A stretch of DNA of 32,523 nt from Candidatus Thorarchaeota archaeon (GTDB taxonomy: Archaea; Asgardarchaeota; Thorarchaeia; Thorarchaeales; Thorarchaeaceae), in assembly GCA_016839275.1 (NCBI GenBank), contig JAEOUM010000036.1:1-32523 (forward strand), written 5' to 3'. Positions 7,654 to 15,285 of the stretch are shown here, one piece after another. How positions within the stretch are numbered: position 1 is the first letter of the stretch; the number at the start of each line of letters is the position of its first letter. Below the pieces are notes generated by a model. It saw nothing but the letters and a program-made list of their open reading frames with translations. It was not told the origin of the DNA and did no database searches. Made by a program: the position numbers and the translations under genes.

Positions 7654-9624
7654 TCAAGCCCCTTCTCGGGTGGAAAGGTACTCTTGAATCATTGCTGATA
7701 TTTGTCCATCTGTATAGTGCTGGGAAGATATCGCTCCACTTGCACATGTTGAAGTGCATGTACCACAACCCTTGCAGAGTGCAGGATTCACCTCTGCGTA
7801 TCCTCTCTCGTTCAATGCCACAGCGTTGTATGGACACACCGAGATACATACCTGACATCCCGCGCACCTATCTTCATCCACCACAGAATAATAGGGCTCA
7901 ACATTGATTTTTCCTTTCCCCATGAGAGCCATTGCGCCAGATGCTGCTGCCTTTGCCTGTGCCACGGTGTCTGGAATATCTTTTGGCCCCTGTGCCATGC
8001 CTGCTACGAAGATGCCATCATTGAAAGAATCTACAGGACGGAGTTTGGGATGTGCTTCGAGTAGAAATCCGTCTGGCGATATGCTCAGGTTCAAAGCATG
8101 AGCGATTTTATTTGTTGCATCTGCAGCCACTACACCGGTCGATAGCACGACAAGGTCCACATCATCCAACTGAATGGGTTTCCCAAGTAGAGTATCCTCA
8201 CCCCGTACCGTCAGGGACATTGTTTCGTCGTTCTGGAGAATCTCACCGACGCGTCCTCGAATGAATGTGACGCCTGCTGCAGCTGTGCTTTCATAAAATT
8301 CCTCATAGCCCTTACCAAATGTTCTGAGATCGATGTAGAATACATAGATAGTAGCCCCTGTCTTGTCGCGAATCATTCGAGCCTGTTTGATTGCTGTCAT
8401 GCAACAGACTCGTGAGCAGTATTTGTTGGAGAGTTCATCACGACTTCCAACACACTGTACGTATACAATCTTCTTTGGTTCCTTAAGATTTGATGGTTTC
8501 ACGACATGACCCCGTGTTGGTCCTGCTGAGCTAAGCATTCGTTCAATCTCGCCAAGATTGACAACATTTGGGAAATGACCGTAGCCGTATTCTTCTTTCT
8601 TGGAAGCCTCAAACAAATCAAAGCCTGTTGATACAATGATTGTGCCCACCTCAACCTCGATGATCTTTTCTTTGTCATCATAGCTGATTGCTTTCGCCTC
8701 GCACTTATCTTCACATTTTCCGCACTTGACCGCCTCTACACCAAGGCAGTTGTCCATATCTAGAACATATGCGGAGGGTACTGCCTGGGCAAAGGGGATA
8801 TAGATTGCTTTTCGATAAGTAAGAAACGCATCAAACTCAGCAGGTATGTCAACAGGACAAATGTCTGAACAGTCACCACATGATGTGCATTTCTCGATGT
8901 CTACATATCTGGGATTTTGTCTTATCTTTACCTTGAAATTTCCAACGTATCCCTCAACTTCTTCAACCTCTGCCATGGTCAGGAGTGTGATATTCTCATG
9001 ATTTCCAACCTCTGCCATTCTAGGTGTCAGAATACAGCTCGAGCAATCCAAGGTCGGGAAGGTCTTGTCCCAGCGACTCATTTTTCCTCCAATACTGGGT
9101 TCTTTCTCAACGAGGTACACGTTAAAGCCAGCATTTGCCAGGTCCAAAGCCGCAGAGATCCCTGCTATGCCAGCACCAACTATGAGCGTTGCTTTTTTGA
9201 TTGTCACCTCTGTTTCTTCTAATGGCTCTAAAAGTCTAGCTCGAGCGATTGCCATTCTGACAAGATCAATTGCTTTCTCTGTTGCTGCTTTTGGATCATC
9301 AGCATGAATCCAACTCACATGTTCCCTGATATTGGCAATCTCCAATAGGAATGGATTGAGCCCTATCTCACGAAGTGCCTGTCTAAAAGTGGGCTCGTGC
9401 ATTCGCGGAGAGCAAGATGCAATCACGATACCATTCAGTTTATGTTTCTTTATACTATCCTTGAGAATTTTCTGTCCGGGCTTTGAGCAGACATACTTGT
9501 AATCAGAAACAACCTCGACATCTGGAAGATTCTCGACTGCTTGTCTGAGGACCTCTAGGTCAACCACACCAGCAATGTTACTTCCGCAGTGGCAGAGAAA
9601 AACGCCAATTCTTCTTTCAGGCAT
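7654..9624 (-). CDS. hdrA: Heterodisulfide reductase-like subunit A (FAD, Fe-S), HdrA copy 1
   Basis: 656 residues. The start chosen is the ATG at 9624, because GGAAAGGAG lies just upstream and the protein begins directly at the conserved R-I-G-V-F-L-C-H-C-G; the frame extends to 9690. HdrA holds the bifurcating flavin of Hdr complexes. Seen: N-terminal domain with C11/C13; S-C-S-P-R-M-H-E near 70-77; Rossmann motif G-A-G-I-A-G at 150-155; D-C-S-S-C-I-L at 193-199; a ferredoxin insert with C246, C249, C252, C256 and C301, C304, C308; the C-V-G-S-R-D ... Y-C-S-R-V-C-C region; two C-terminal [4Fe-4S] motifs. In the last motif the usual Pro after the fourth Cys is Ala. C197 occupies the position that is selenocysteine in some methanogens. 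It follows hdrB in the operon and precedes mobA. Confidence 0.95.
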   Translation of the reverse strand: MPERRIGVFLCHCGSNIAGVVDLEVLRQAVENLPDVEVVSDYKYVCSKPGQKILKDSIKKHKLNGIVIASCSPRMHEPTFRQALREIGLNPFLLEIANIREHVSWIHADDPKAATEKAIDLVRMAIARARLLEPLEETEVTIKKATLIVGAGIAGISAALDLANAGFNVYLVEKEPSIGGKMSRWDKTFPTLDCSSCILTPRMAEVGNHENITLLTMAEVEEVEGYVGNFKVKIRQNPRYVDIEKCTSCGDCSDICPVDIPAEFDAFLTYRKAIYIPFAQAVPSAYVLDMDNCLGVEAVKCGKCEDKCEAKAISYDDKEKIIEVEVGTIIVSTGFDLFEASKKEEYGYGHFPNVVNLGEIERMLSSAGPTRGHVVKPSNLKEPKKIVYVQCVGSRDELSNKYCSRVCCMTAIKQARMIRDKTGATIYVFYIDLRTFGKGYEEFYESTAAAGVTFIRGRVGEILQNDETMSLTVRGEDTLLGKPIQLDDVDLVVLSTGVVAADATNKIAHALNLSISPDGFLLEAHPKLRPVDSFNDGIFVAGMAQGPKDIPDTVAQAKAAASGAMALMGKGKINVEPYYSVVDEDRCAGCQVCISVCPYNAVALNERGYAEVNPALCKGCGTCTSTCASGAISSQHYTDGQISAMIQEYLSTREGA

Positions 9625-9725
9625 GTGTAGTACTCCTTTCCAATGATGACTCTGGTCGTATATATCACCATCAGCAATCTCGCGCGTCATAACGTCAGTA
9701 ATAAAGTGTTTCGGGATTGAGCTGC

Positions 9726-10643
9726 TTATGGACTTGACGGAATAGAATCTTTAGCTCCTGTTTTTCTTTCTTCCTTTGTTTCAGCACTTGCTGGAAGTTC
9801 AATCTTCACTCTATGCTCTGCTAGTAAGATATCCATCCCGGGCAAATTCATTGCAATGGCAAGAAGCTCTGTGTAATAGAAGACCGGGAACTTGAAATCA
9901 GTTCCAAAGATCCTGTTTGCAACTCGCTGACCAGACTCAAACGTTATGAAGCAAGTTGGGCAAAACACAACTATTGCATCTGGTTCGACCATCGCAATGC
10001 TTGTCATCTTCTCCCGCAGAACCGCATACGAGGTAACTGAGTTTGTCTTTCTGACCCCTGCGCCACAACACATGGTCTTGTCCATATAATCCAGCGGCAC
10101 CATGCCTATTGCTTCACATAGCATATCTAGTTTCACAGGCACCTCCGCGCTATCAACATGGAGGATTCTCTCAGGTCGCAAGAGGTGGCATCCTGTGTGA
10201 GTCACAACTTTGATTGGAACTGGCTTAACAACTTTCGAAGAAATTGTTTCAATGCCAATCTCATCGAATAGTTGCTGATGCATATGGACAATCTTTGATG
10301 TGCCTCTATACTCAAGACCAAGGCCTTTCAGAAGCTCGTTTACTTTATTCTTTCTTTCAGGCTTTTTGTCCAATTCATGTTTTGCAAGAGATAATGATTC
10401 ATGGCATCCTGCGCAAGCAGTAAGAATATCAAGTCCTTCCGCTTCTGCAAGTGCAATATTTCTTGCGGCGAAAGTTATCCATGTGTCATCAGACAAGGCT
10501 CGAACGGTATTTGGCTCCGGACAACATGTGAATGCTAAATCAACTAATTCAATGTCAAAATGAGGTGCTACCATTCTGATGGACTTTTCTGCAAAAGGTA
10601 GTCGATATGCCATTGTACAACCGGGGAAAAAGGCGAACTTCAC
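9726..10643 (-). CDS. hdrB: Heterodisulfide reductase-like subunit B (HdrB, two CCG domains)
   Basis: 305 residues. HdrB carries two noncubane [4Fe-4S] clusters that cleave a heterodisulfide such as CoM-S-S-CoB in methanogens. Both CCG motifs are complete: C9, C40-C41, C77, C80, and C152, C192-C193, C228, C231. The start overlaps the hdrC stop by four bases (ATGA). The last roughly 40 residues, after A-E-H-R-V-K-I-E-L, are a polar lysine/glutamate/serine tail not needed for the fold. The physiological disulfide in a non-methanogen is unknown, since HdrB-like proteins also act on other thiols or merely pass electrons. Its neighbours show that it belongs to an HdrABC-MvhD complex. Confidence 0.96.
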   Translation of the reverse strand: MKFAFFPGCTMAYRLPFAEKSIRMVAPHFDIELVDLAFTCCPEPNTVRALSDDTWITFAARNIALAEAEGLDILTACAGCHESLSLAKHELDKKPERKNKVNELLKGLGLEYRGTSKIVHMHQQLFDEIGIETISSKVVKPVPIKVVTHTGCHLLRPERILHVDSAEVPVKLDMLCEAIGMVPLDYMDKTMCCGAGVRKTNSVTSYAVLREKMTSIAMVEPDAIVVFCPTCFITFESGQRVANRIFGTDFKFPVFYYTELLAIAMNLPGMDILLAEHRVKIELPASAETKEERKTGAKDSIPSSP

Positions 10644-11146
10644 TCAGACGCCTCCTCTACCGCTTTTCTATTTAGTTCCACAACCTCTGCTGCCCCAGTA
10701 GCTCGAAATAGCATCTGCACATCTGCAGGATTTGCTCTAGGCAATTTTGGTAATCCCATATCCTCTCTCTGCTTCTCAGACCTACTAGATATGGGCGACT
10801 GACAACCATCCGCCATCAAGGACTCTGCGGATTCGATAACATCTGGAGGTGCTTTACCCTCCCTTGCTGAAATGTTTTTGATTACCATCAGGATTTCAGC
10901 GAGTGAAACTCCCATCGGACATCTTTGATCACACATGAGACAATAGGCACATAACCACTCATTCCCTTCTGATGGGACCTTTCCTCTACTGATGATCGAA
11001 TCAACTGATAACCTCGGATTCAACTCAGGTGACACTCGAAAGACTGGACAGGATGAAGAACATACTCCACACTGAAAGCATGGAAGTGCTGTTTCCTTGA
11101 GTTCCTTGAGCTGGTTTCTTTGAAAATCTTCACCCATGTCACTCAC
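10640..11146 (-). CDS. hdrC: Heterodisulfide reductase-like subunit C (HdrC)
   Basis: 168 residues. HdrC passes electrons between HdrA and HdrB through two [4Fe-4S] clusters. Both motifs are intact: C23-x2-C26-x2-C29-x3-C33-P and C66-x2-C69-x2-C72-x3-C76-P, followed by the usual G-V-S-L-A-E-I-L helix. Four-base overlaps at both ends, with the hdrA-mvhD stop and the hdrB start, show tight translational coupling. Length is near that of methanogen HdrC. The C-terminal region after about 100 is polar and variable, with L-P-K-L-P-R-A-N-P resembling an interaction segment. Confidence 0.95.
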   Translation of the reverse strand: MSDMGEDFQRNQLKELKETALPCFQCGVCSSSCPVFRVSPELNPRLSVDSIISRGKVPSEGNEWLCAYCLMCDQRCPMGVSLAEILMVIKNISAREGKAPPDVIESAESLMADGCQSPISSRSEKQREDMGLPKLPRANPADVQMLFRATGAAEVVELNRKAVEEASE

Positions 11147-13689
11147 TTCTTCCTTGTAGTCTTCTTCTGACTCGCACCCTTGCTAGGGCTACGTGGTTTT
11201 CCTGCTTGTTTGTCTTTAGACGTGGTCTTTGTTTTTGATTTAGCAGACTTTTCTGATTTGGCGACGGTTTGTGTTTTGGGCGTAGGAATATTCTTCCTAG
11301 GTGTCTTTACCGCATTTGCCATCTCTGTCATGATGGTTTGCCACTTCTTTCCTTCTCCAGCGGACACCCACTCCACTCTGAACCGTTCGTCCTCAATATT
11401 ATTTCTCTTCATCCATCCTCTGATTCTAGGTTCTCGCTTTGCCATCCACACATTACCTGTCTGAAAATGGCAATCTGCTGGTAAATGACATCCTGAATAG
11501 AGGACAGCCCCCGCTCCAAGTTCAAATGCCTTCTGAGCGAACTTGACAGAATACCTTCCAGAGCACATTGCTCGAATAACTCGTGCATTTGTTGGATATT
11601 GCATGCGTGACACACCAGCAAGATCAGAGCCTCTATATGAGCAAAACGCACACGCGAAAGCAACTATCTTATCACTTGGATTTTCTGCAAGTGCTGTCTC
11701 AATCTGAGCTTCTATCTGCTGACTTGTAAAGTTCGGCATGTAGATTGCATCTTGTGGGCAGTCTCCAGCGCACGTCCCACATGCTTGGCAGAGTGCTCCC
11801 ATAATTGTGAATTTGCCTGTCCCATCCTGAGAAATAGCGCCATAGGGACAGCGGCTCACGCATGTACCGCATCTACTACAGAGATCTTGCATTATCTTTG
11901 CACTCAAGGCTTCAATGGGGTATCTTCCTTTTTGTAGAATAATTGCTGCTCTGCCAGCAGCTGCACTTGCTTGGATTACCGAGTCACGGATATCCTTTGG
12001 GCTCTCTGCGCCGCCGCAAATGAAAACGCCTGCTGAGCTTGTATCAACAGGTTTCAATTTTGGATGGGATTCGATGTAGAATGAATCACTTGTACAAGAG
12101 ATCGGCAGTGGAAAATCCCCGGCTGCGCCTTCCGCTCCCATTGAAAGGATGACCATGTCAAAGGTTTCCATGCTCAGTTTGTTATGGGTAGTGTCTTCTA
12201 CACTCACTCTGAGATTCTTTGTATCTGGATATTGTTGAATCTCTCCAACTCTGCCCCTGATGAACTTCACGCCCTCCTCTCTCGCCTTAAGATATTGGTC
12301 TTCGAAGTACTTTCCGTGCATCCGTAGGTCTTGGTAGTAGATGGTCACCTCAGTATCAGGATAGTGTTCCTTGATGAGGAGTGCGCACTTGACCGACTCT
12401 GCACAACAATAGTTCGAACAAGCTGAACGCGTCCCAATATCTCTTGACCCCACACACTGGGCAATTGCGACTGATGTGGGTTTTATGAGGTCCGATGGAC
12501 GAACCAACTTACCTTCAGTGGGTCCTGCCGCGTTGATGAGGCGCTCAAACTCTAAGGTTGTAATGACATTAGGAAACCTGCCCCAACCTAGACGCGGCGT
12601 CTTACTAGGGTCTGCTGGTTTGAATCCTGTTGCCAGAATGATGACTCCTACATCAAAGTCGATGTATTTTGCTTTGTCTGATGGGATTATCGCTTCTTGT
12701 TCGCAACGGTCGATGCATTTACCACACCTAATAAGATCCATTCCAAGACAGGCTTCCGGATCTATGAAGTATGAGGATGGTACAGCTTGAGGAAATGGAA
12801 TCTGAATGGCTTTCTGCCAGGTGAGGTTCTGATCTGTCCTACTTGGAACATCCACAGGACAGACTTCAACACAGTCTCCGCAGGAGGTGCATTTGTCCAT
12901 GTCCACATATCTAGGACGTTGCTTAACACGCACCTCAAAATTCCCCACATAGCCTGATATGGATTCGACCTCTGCCATTGTTATCAGGCTGATGTTCGGA
13001 TGTTTTGCCACATCAACCATCTTTGGCCCTAAGATACAGATTGAGCAATCGTTCTGAGGAAAGACCTTGTCAAGTATAGCCATGATGCCACCAATGGTGG
13101 GCTGCCGTTCTACCAGATGTACCTTGAATCCTGCATCAGCAAGGTCAAGAGCCGCTTGCATCCCAGCAACACCAGCACCCACTATAAGAGCTGCCTGAGT
13201 CACTGGAACATCAAGCTCTGGTTGGGCAACAAGAGTTGCTGCTTTTGCTACTGACATTGCTATGAGGTCCATCGCCTTCTGAGTTGCAGATTTAGGATCG
13301 TGTTGATGAACCCATGATACATGTTCCCGGATGTTGGTCATAATACAAAGATATGGATTCAAGCCTGCAGCCTTCACAGTCTTCCTGAAAGTATCCTCAT
13401 GCATCGTGGGACTACATGAAGCAACTACGATTCTGTTGAGTCCATGCTGAGTAATTGCTTCCTGTATCTCTCTTTGTCCTGGATCCGCGCAAGTGTAAGT
13501 ATTGACTTGAACATGAACAACACCAGGGAGGGTCTTTGCATATTCTGCGACAGCATCAATATCTACAACAGCTCCAATGTTTTTTCCACACTTGCATGGA
13601 AAGACGCCAATGCGAAGCTCAGGCTCTGAGGAAACCACTTCCGCTTCCGGAGGTCCTGCACTACTTCCTTTTGGATGGCTTGTGGTCAT
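11143..13689 (-). CDS. hdrA: HdrA-MvhD fusion protein with lysine-rich tail
   Basis: 848 residues, first gene of the operon; the upstream GAGGA supports the ATG. Residues about 25-670 are a full HdrA: C-K-C-G near 32-35, S-C-S-P-T-M-H-E, Rossmann G-A-G-V-A-G near 171-176, D-C-S-I-C-I-L at 214-220, ferredoxin motif C-T-S-C-G-D-C-V-E-V-C-P, and two C-terminal clusters (C-S-R-C-G-T-C-V-S-R-C-P and C-Q-A-C-G-T-C-A-G-D-C-P). Residues about 673-795 are MvhD/FlpD: F-A-C-A-F-C-S-Y-R-G-S-D-L-A-G, R-A-M-C-S-G-R, S-G-C-H-L-P-A-D-C-H-F, W-V-S-A-G-E-G. MvhD links Hdr to a hydrogenase or formate dehydrogenase; HdrA-MvhD fusions are known in some archaea. The last 53 residues hold about 15 lysines and no acidic balance. 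C218 stands at the position that is Sec in some methanogen HdrA. Confidence 0.95.
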   Translation of the reverse strand: MTTSHPKGSSAGPPEAEVVSSEPELRIGVFPCKCGKNIGAVVDIDAVAEYAKTLPGVVHVQVNTYTCADPGQREIQEAITQHGLNRIVVASCSPTMHEDTFRKTVKAAGLNPYLCIMTNIREHVSWVHQHDPKSATQKAMDLIAMSVAKAATLVAQPELDVPVTQAALIVGAGVAGMQAALDLADAGFKVHLVERQPTIGGIMAILDKVFPQNDCSICILGPKMVDVAKHPNISLITMAEVESISGYVGNFEVRVKQRPRYVDMDKCTSCGDCVEVCPVDVPSRTDQNLTWQKAIQIPFPQAVPSSYFIDPEACLGMDLIRCGKCIDRCEQEAIIPSDKAKYIDFDVGVIILATGFKPADPSKTPRLGWGRFPNVITTLEFERLINAAGPTEGKLVRPSDLIKPTSVAIAQCVGSRDIGTRSACSNYCCAESVKCALLIKEHYPDTEVTIYYQDLRMHGKYFEDQYLKAREEGVKFIRGRVGEIQQYPDTKNLRVSVEDTTHNKLSMETFDMVILSMGAEGAAGDFPLPISCTSDSFYIESHPKLKPVDTSSAGVFICGGAESPKDIRDSVIQASAAAGRAAIILQKGRYPIEALSAKIMQDLCSRCGTCVSRCPYGAISQDGTGKFTIMGALCQACGTCAGDCPQDAIYMPNFTSQQIEAQIETALAENPSDKIVAFACAFCSYRGSDLAGVSRMQYPTNARVIRAMCSGRYSVKFAQKAFELGAGAVLYSGCHLPADCHFQTGNVWMAKREPRIRGWMKRNNIEDERFRVEWVSAGEGKKWQTIMTEMANAVKTPRKNIPTPKTQTVAKSEKSAKSKTKTTSKDKQAGKPRSPSKGASQKKTTRKK

Positions 13690-13784
13690 TTATCTATCCT
13701 CTTTCAGCAGAACACAATAATCAGCTTCATTCAACATTAGTAATAAAGGTTGAGAATAACAAACATTTAGGACTTCACAATATT

Positions 13785-13812
13785 TCAGATGTGGTACAAT
13801 ACGAACATCTGA
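13785..13812. repeat. 8-base perfect inverted repeat, possible operator
   Basis: TCAGATGT (13785-13792) and ACATCTGA (13805-13812) are exact reverse complements separated by 12 bases. The right arm also begins a smaller nested palindrome, ACATC-T-GATGT. It sits about 95 bases upstream of the hdr operon start and 200 upstream of GGGP synthase. It could be a dimeric regulator site or a chance repeat. Confidence 0.3.
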
Positions 13813-13997
13813 TGTCCATAATCGAACACATTGGTAACAATAATGAACGGATTTATTCAAGACTCCTATTTACTCTCTCCTTCTCATTGCAATATGTGCT
13901 AAAACCAGAGTATTTTCCCTCTTGTTTGGGTCTAGACTATAAAGTAGGGAATCACCAAAAGCGTAAAAAGCCCGACAAGGAGGAGCACCTATAGCTT

Positions 13998-14002
13998 GGA
14001 GG
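13998..14002 (+). promoter_or_regulatory. Shine-Dalgarno site of GGGP synthase
   Basis: GGAGG with a 7-base spacer before the ATG at 14010. It fixes the start. Confidence 0.7.
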
Positions 14003-14009
14003 CTATATA

Positions 14010-14783
14010 ATGGTCGGAAAGGTCTGGAAGTACATCACTGAAAAGCTTGAATCAGAAGGTGCCCTTCACTTTTCTCTTCTCGATCCTGATCCATTGTCTA
14101 CTACAATTGAGAACGTTGTGGAAATCGCTACGCTCGCAGAGAAAGCTGGAAGTGATGCAGTGATGATAGGAGGCAGCACAGTCTTTGGTGTGATTGATGA
14201 AGCGGTTGCCAAGATAACTGAGGCTGTGGATATTCCGACTATTCTATTTCCTGGAAATATCACCGGAGTTTCTGAACATGCTGATGCCATGTTCTTTATG
14301 ACCCTGCTGAATAGCATGAATCCCTACTGGATTATCGGTGCGCAGGCTCTTGCGGCACCGAAGATTAAGATGACAGGTATTGAAACCATCCCCATGGCAT
14401 ATCTTATGGTGGCTCCAGGAAAGACCGCAGCATGGGTTGGTGATGCAAAACCTTTCCTACGTGATAAACCAAAGATTCCTGCGATGTACGCCATGGCGGC
14501 TGAACTATTAGGAATGAAACTGGTCTATCTTGAAGCTGGTAGTGGTGCTGAGGGTGGTGGTGTTCCATCAGAGATGATCGCCATGGTTTCCAAATTTATT
14601 GAGATACCTGTAATCACTGGAGGCGGCTTTAATGATGCAGAATCCGTTGTACGAGGTGTTGAGGCTGGAGCGTCAATAGTCGTCCAGGGTACTTATCTCG
14701 AGAAGCACGTACAGAAAGATAAGGGTGAAGGGCTTAAGTTGATAGTCAAAGCCCTGAAAGAAGCAGGCGCCAAGAGAGTTTAA
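14010..14783 (+). CDS. Geranylgeranylglyceryl phosphate synthase (GGGPS)
   Basis: 257 residues. The enzyme joins sn-glycerol-1-phosphate to geranylgeranyl diphosphate, the first committed ether bond of archaeal membrane lipids. It is a TIM barrel. Visible hallmarks: H-F-S-L-L-D-P-D at 20-27 (metal/diphosphate-binding Asp), I-G-G-S-T-V-F-G at 53-60, F-P-G-N-I-T-G-V, the phosphate-binding Y-L-E-A-G-S-G-A and I-T-G-G-G-F-N-D loops, and a late G-A-S-I-V-V-Q-G-T motif. It resembles the longer group II archaeal enzymes rather than bacterial PcrB. A Roadblock protein and MAP2 follow on the same strand. Its presence confirms an archaeal host with isoprenoid ether lipids. Confidence 0.96.
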   Translation: MVGKVWKYITEKLESEGALHFSLLDPDPLSTTIENVVEIATLAEKAGSDAVMIGGSTVFGVIDEAVAKITEAVDIPTILFPGNITGVSEHADAMFFMTLLNSMNPYWIIGAQALAAPKIKMTGIETIPMAYLMVAPGKTAAWVGDAKPFLRDKPKIPAMYAMAAELLGMKLVYLEAGSGAEGGGVPSEMIAMVSKFIEIPVITGGGFNDAESVVRGVEAGASIVVQGTYLEKHVQKDKGEGLKLIVKALKEAGAKRV

Positions 14784-14816
14784 ATACTTGACACCCCCTT
14801 TTCACTCAGTTTCCTT

Positions 14817-14824
14817 AGGGAGGT
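14817..14824 (+). promoter_or_regulatory. Shine-Dalgarno site that supports the TTG start of the Roadblock gene
   Basis: AGGGAGGT with a 10-base spacer to TTG at 14835. A nearer ATG (14825) is out of frame. A TATA-like TTTAAATA at 14780-14787 overlaps the GGGPS stop, suggesting a separate promoter. Confidence 0.55.
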
Positions 14825-14834
14825 ATGCAATACC

Positions 14835-15230
14835 TTGTCTTCAAAGACCGAATTACTGAAAGAACTTCTTATAGATTTGAGTAGGGCCTCCCAAGGCAAT
14901 GTGGAAGCTAGTGCCATCATCTCAAAGTCACAAGGACTCCCAATTTACTCGCTCTACCCTGAGGGTCCTGATGATAAACGAATCCCTGAAGAGGATGTCA
15001 TCGCAGGACGATCCACACAGATACAAGAGGCCACCCGAAAAGTGTTCAAACAATTGAAGCGTGGTCCATTGGTCAGGATGCTCATCGAAGGCGAGAACGG
15101 CTATGTCATTATCTGTGATGCTGGAAATGATGCTATCTTGGTAGTACTTACCAATAAACGCGCCAATATTGGATACATGTTCTTCTCGATGTCCAGAACA
15201 GCTCGACGCATAGAACAAGTATTGTCATAG
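14835..15230 (+). CDS. Roadblock/LC7 domain protein
   Basis: 131 residues from TTG. The pattern is a Roadblock/LC7 (MglB/longin-like) fold over about 15-125: a helix (L-L-K-E-L-L-I-D-L-S-R-A), then strand A-S-A-I-I-S-K-S-Q-G-L-P-I-Y-S, a long helix (Q-I-Q-E-A-T-R-K-V-F-K-Q-L), strand V-R-M-L-I-E-G, G-Y-V-I-I-C-D-A-G, A-I-L-V-V-L-T, then a final amphipathic helix. Roadblock proteins dimerise and act as regulators or scaffolds of small Ras-like GTPases. They are unusually abundant in Asgard genomes. No GTPase gene lies nearby. It sits between GGGPS and MAP2, which does not itself suggest a partner. Confidence 0.85.
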   Translation: MSSKTELLKELLIDLSRASQGNVEASAIISKSQGLPIYSLYPEGPDDKRIPEEDVIAGRSTQIQEATRKVFKQLKRGPLVRMLIEGENGYVIICDAGNDAILVVLTNKRANIGYMFFSMSRTARRIEQVLS

Positions 15231-15285
15231 GATTCTGCTTCATCGTCACTTTTATCAGTCCACCCAATGACGAGCAGTCAGGTCG

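Larger units (their letters stand above)
13690..14009. other. Divergent promoter region between the hdr operon and GGGP synthase
   Basis: 320 bases without a credible gene. On the minus strand a TTTATTA-type element near 13739-13747 lies about 50 bases before the hdrA-mvhD ATG. On the plus side there are two ribosome-binding-like motifs, GGAGGAG near 13979-13985 and GGAGG at 13998-14002. The middle holds an 8-base inverted repeat (listed separately). Short frames that run through here from within hdrA-mvhD are shadows. Confidence 0.5.

Noticed and set aside
9625-9690. 22-residue N-terminal extension of the second HdrA
   Set aside because: It crosses the GGAAAGGAG ribosome site; conserved HdrA sequence begins at M-P-E-R-R-I-G.
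13536-13994. Plus-strand frame of 152 residues running out of hdrA-mvhD into the intergenic region
   Set aside because: Its first part is antisense to conserved HdrA sequence. The rest has no recognisable motif and no ribosome site.
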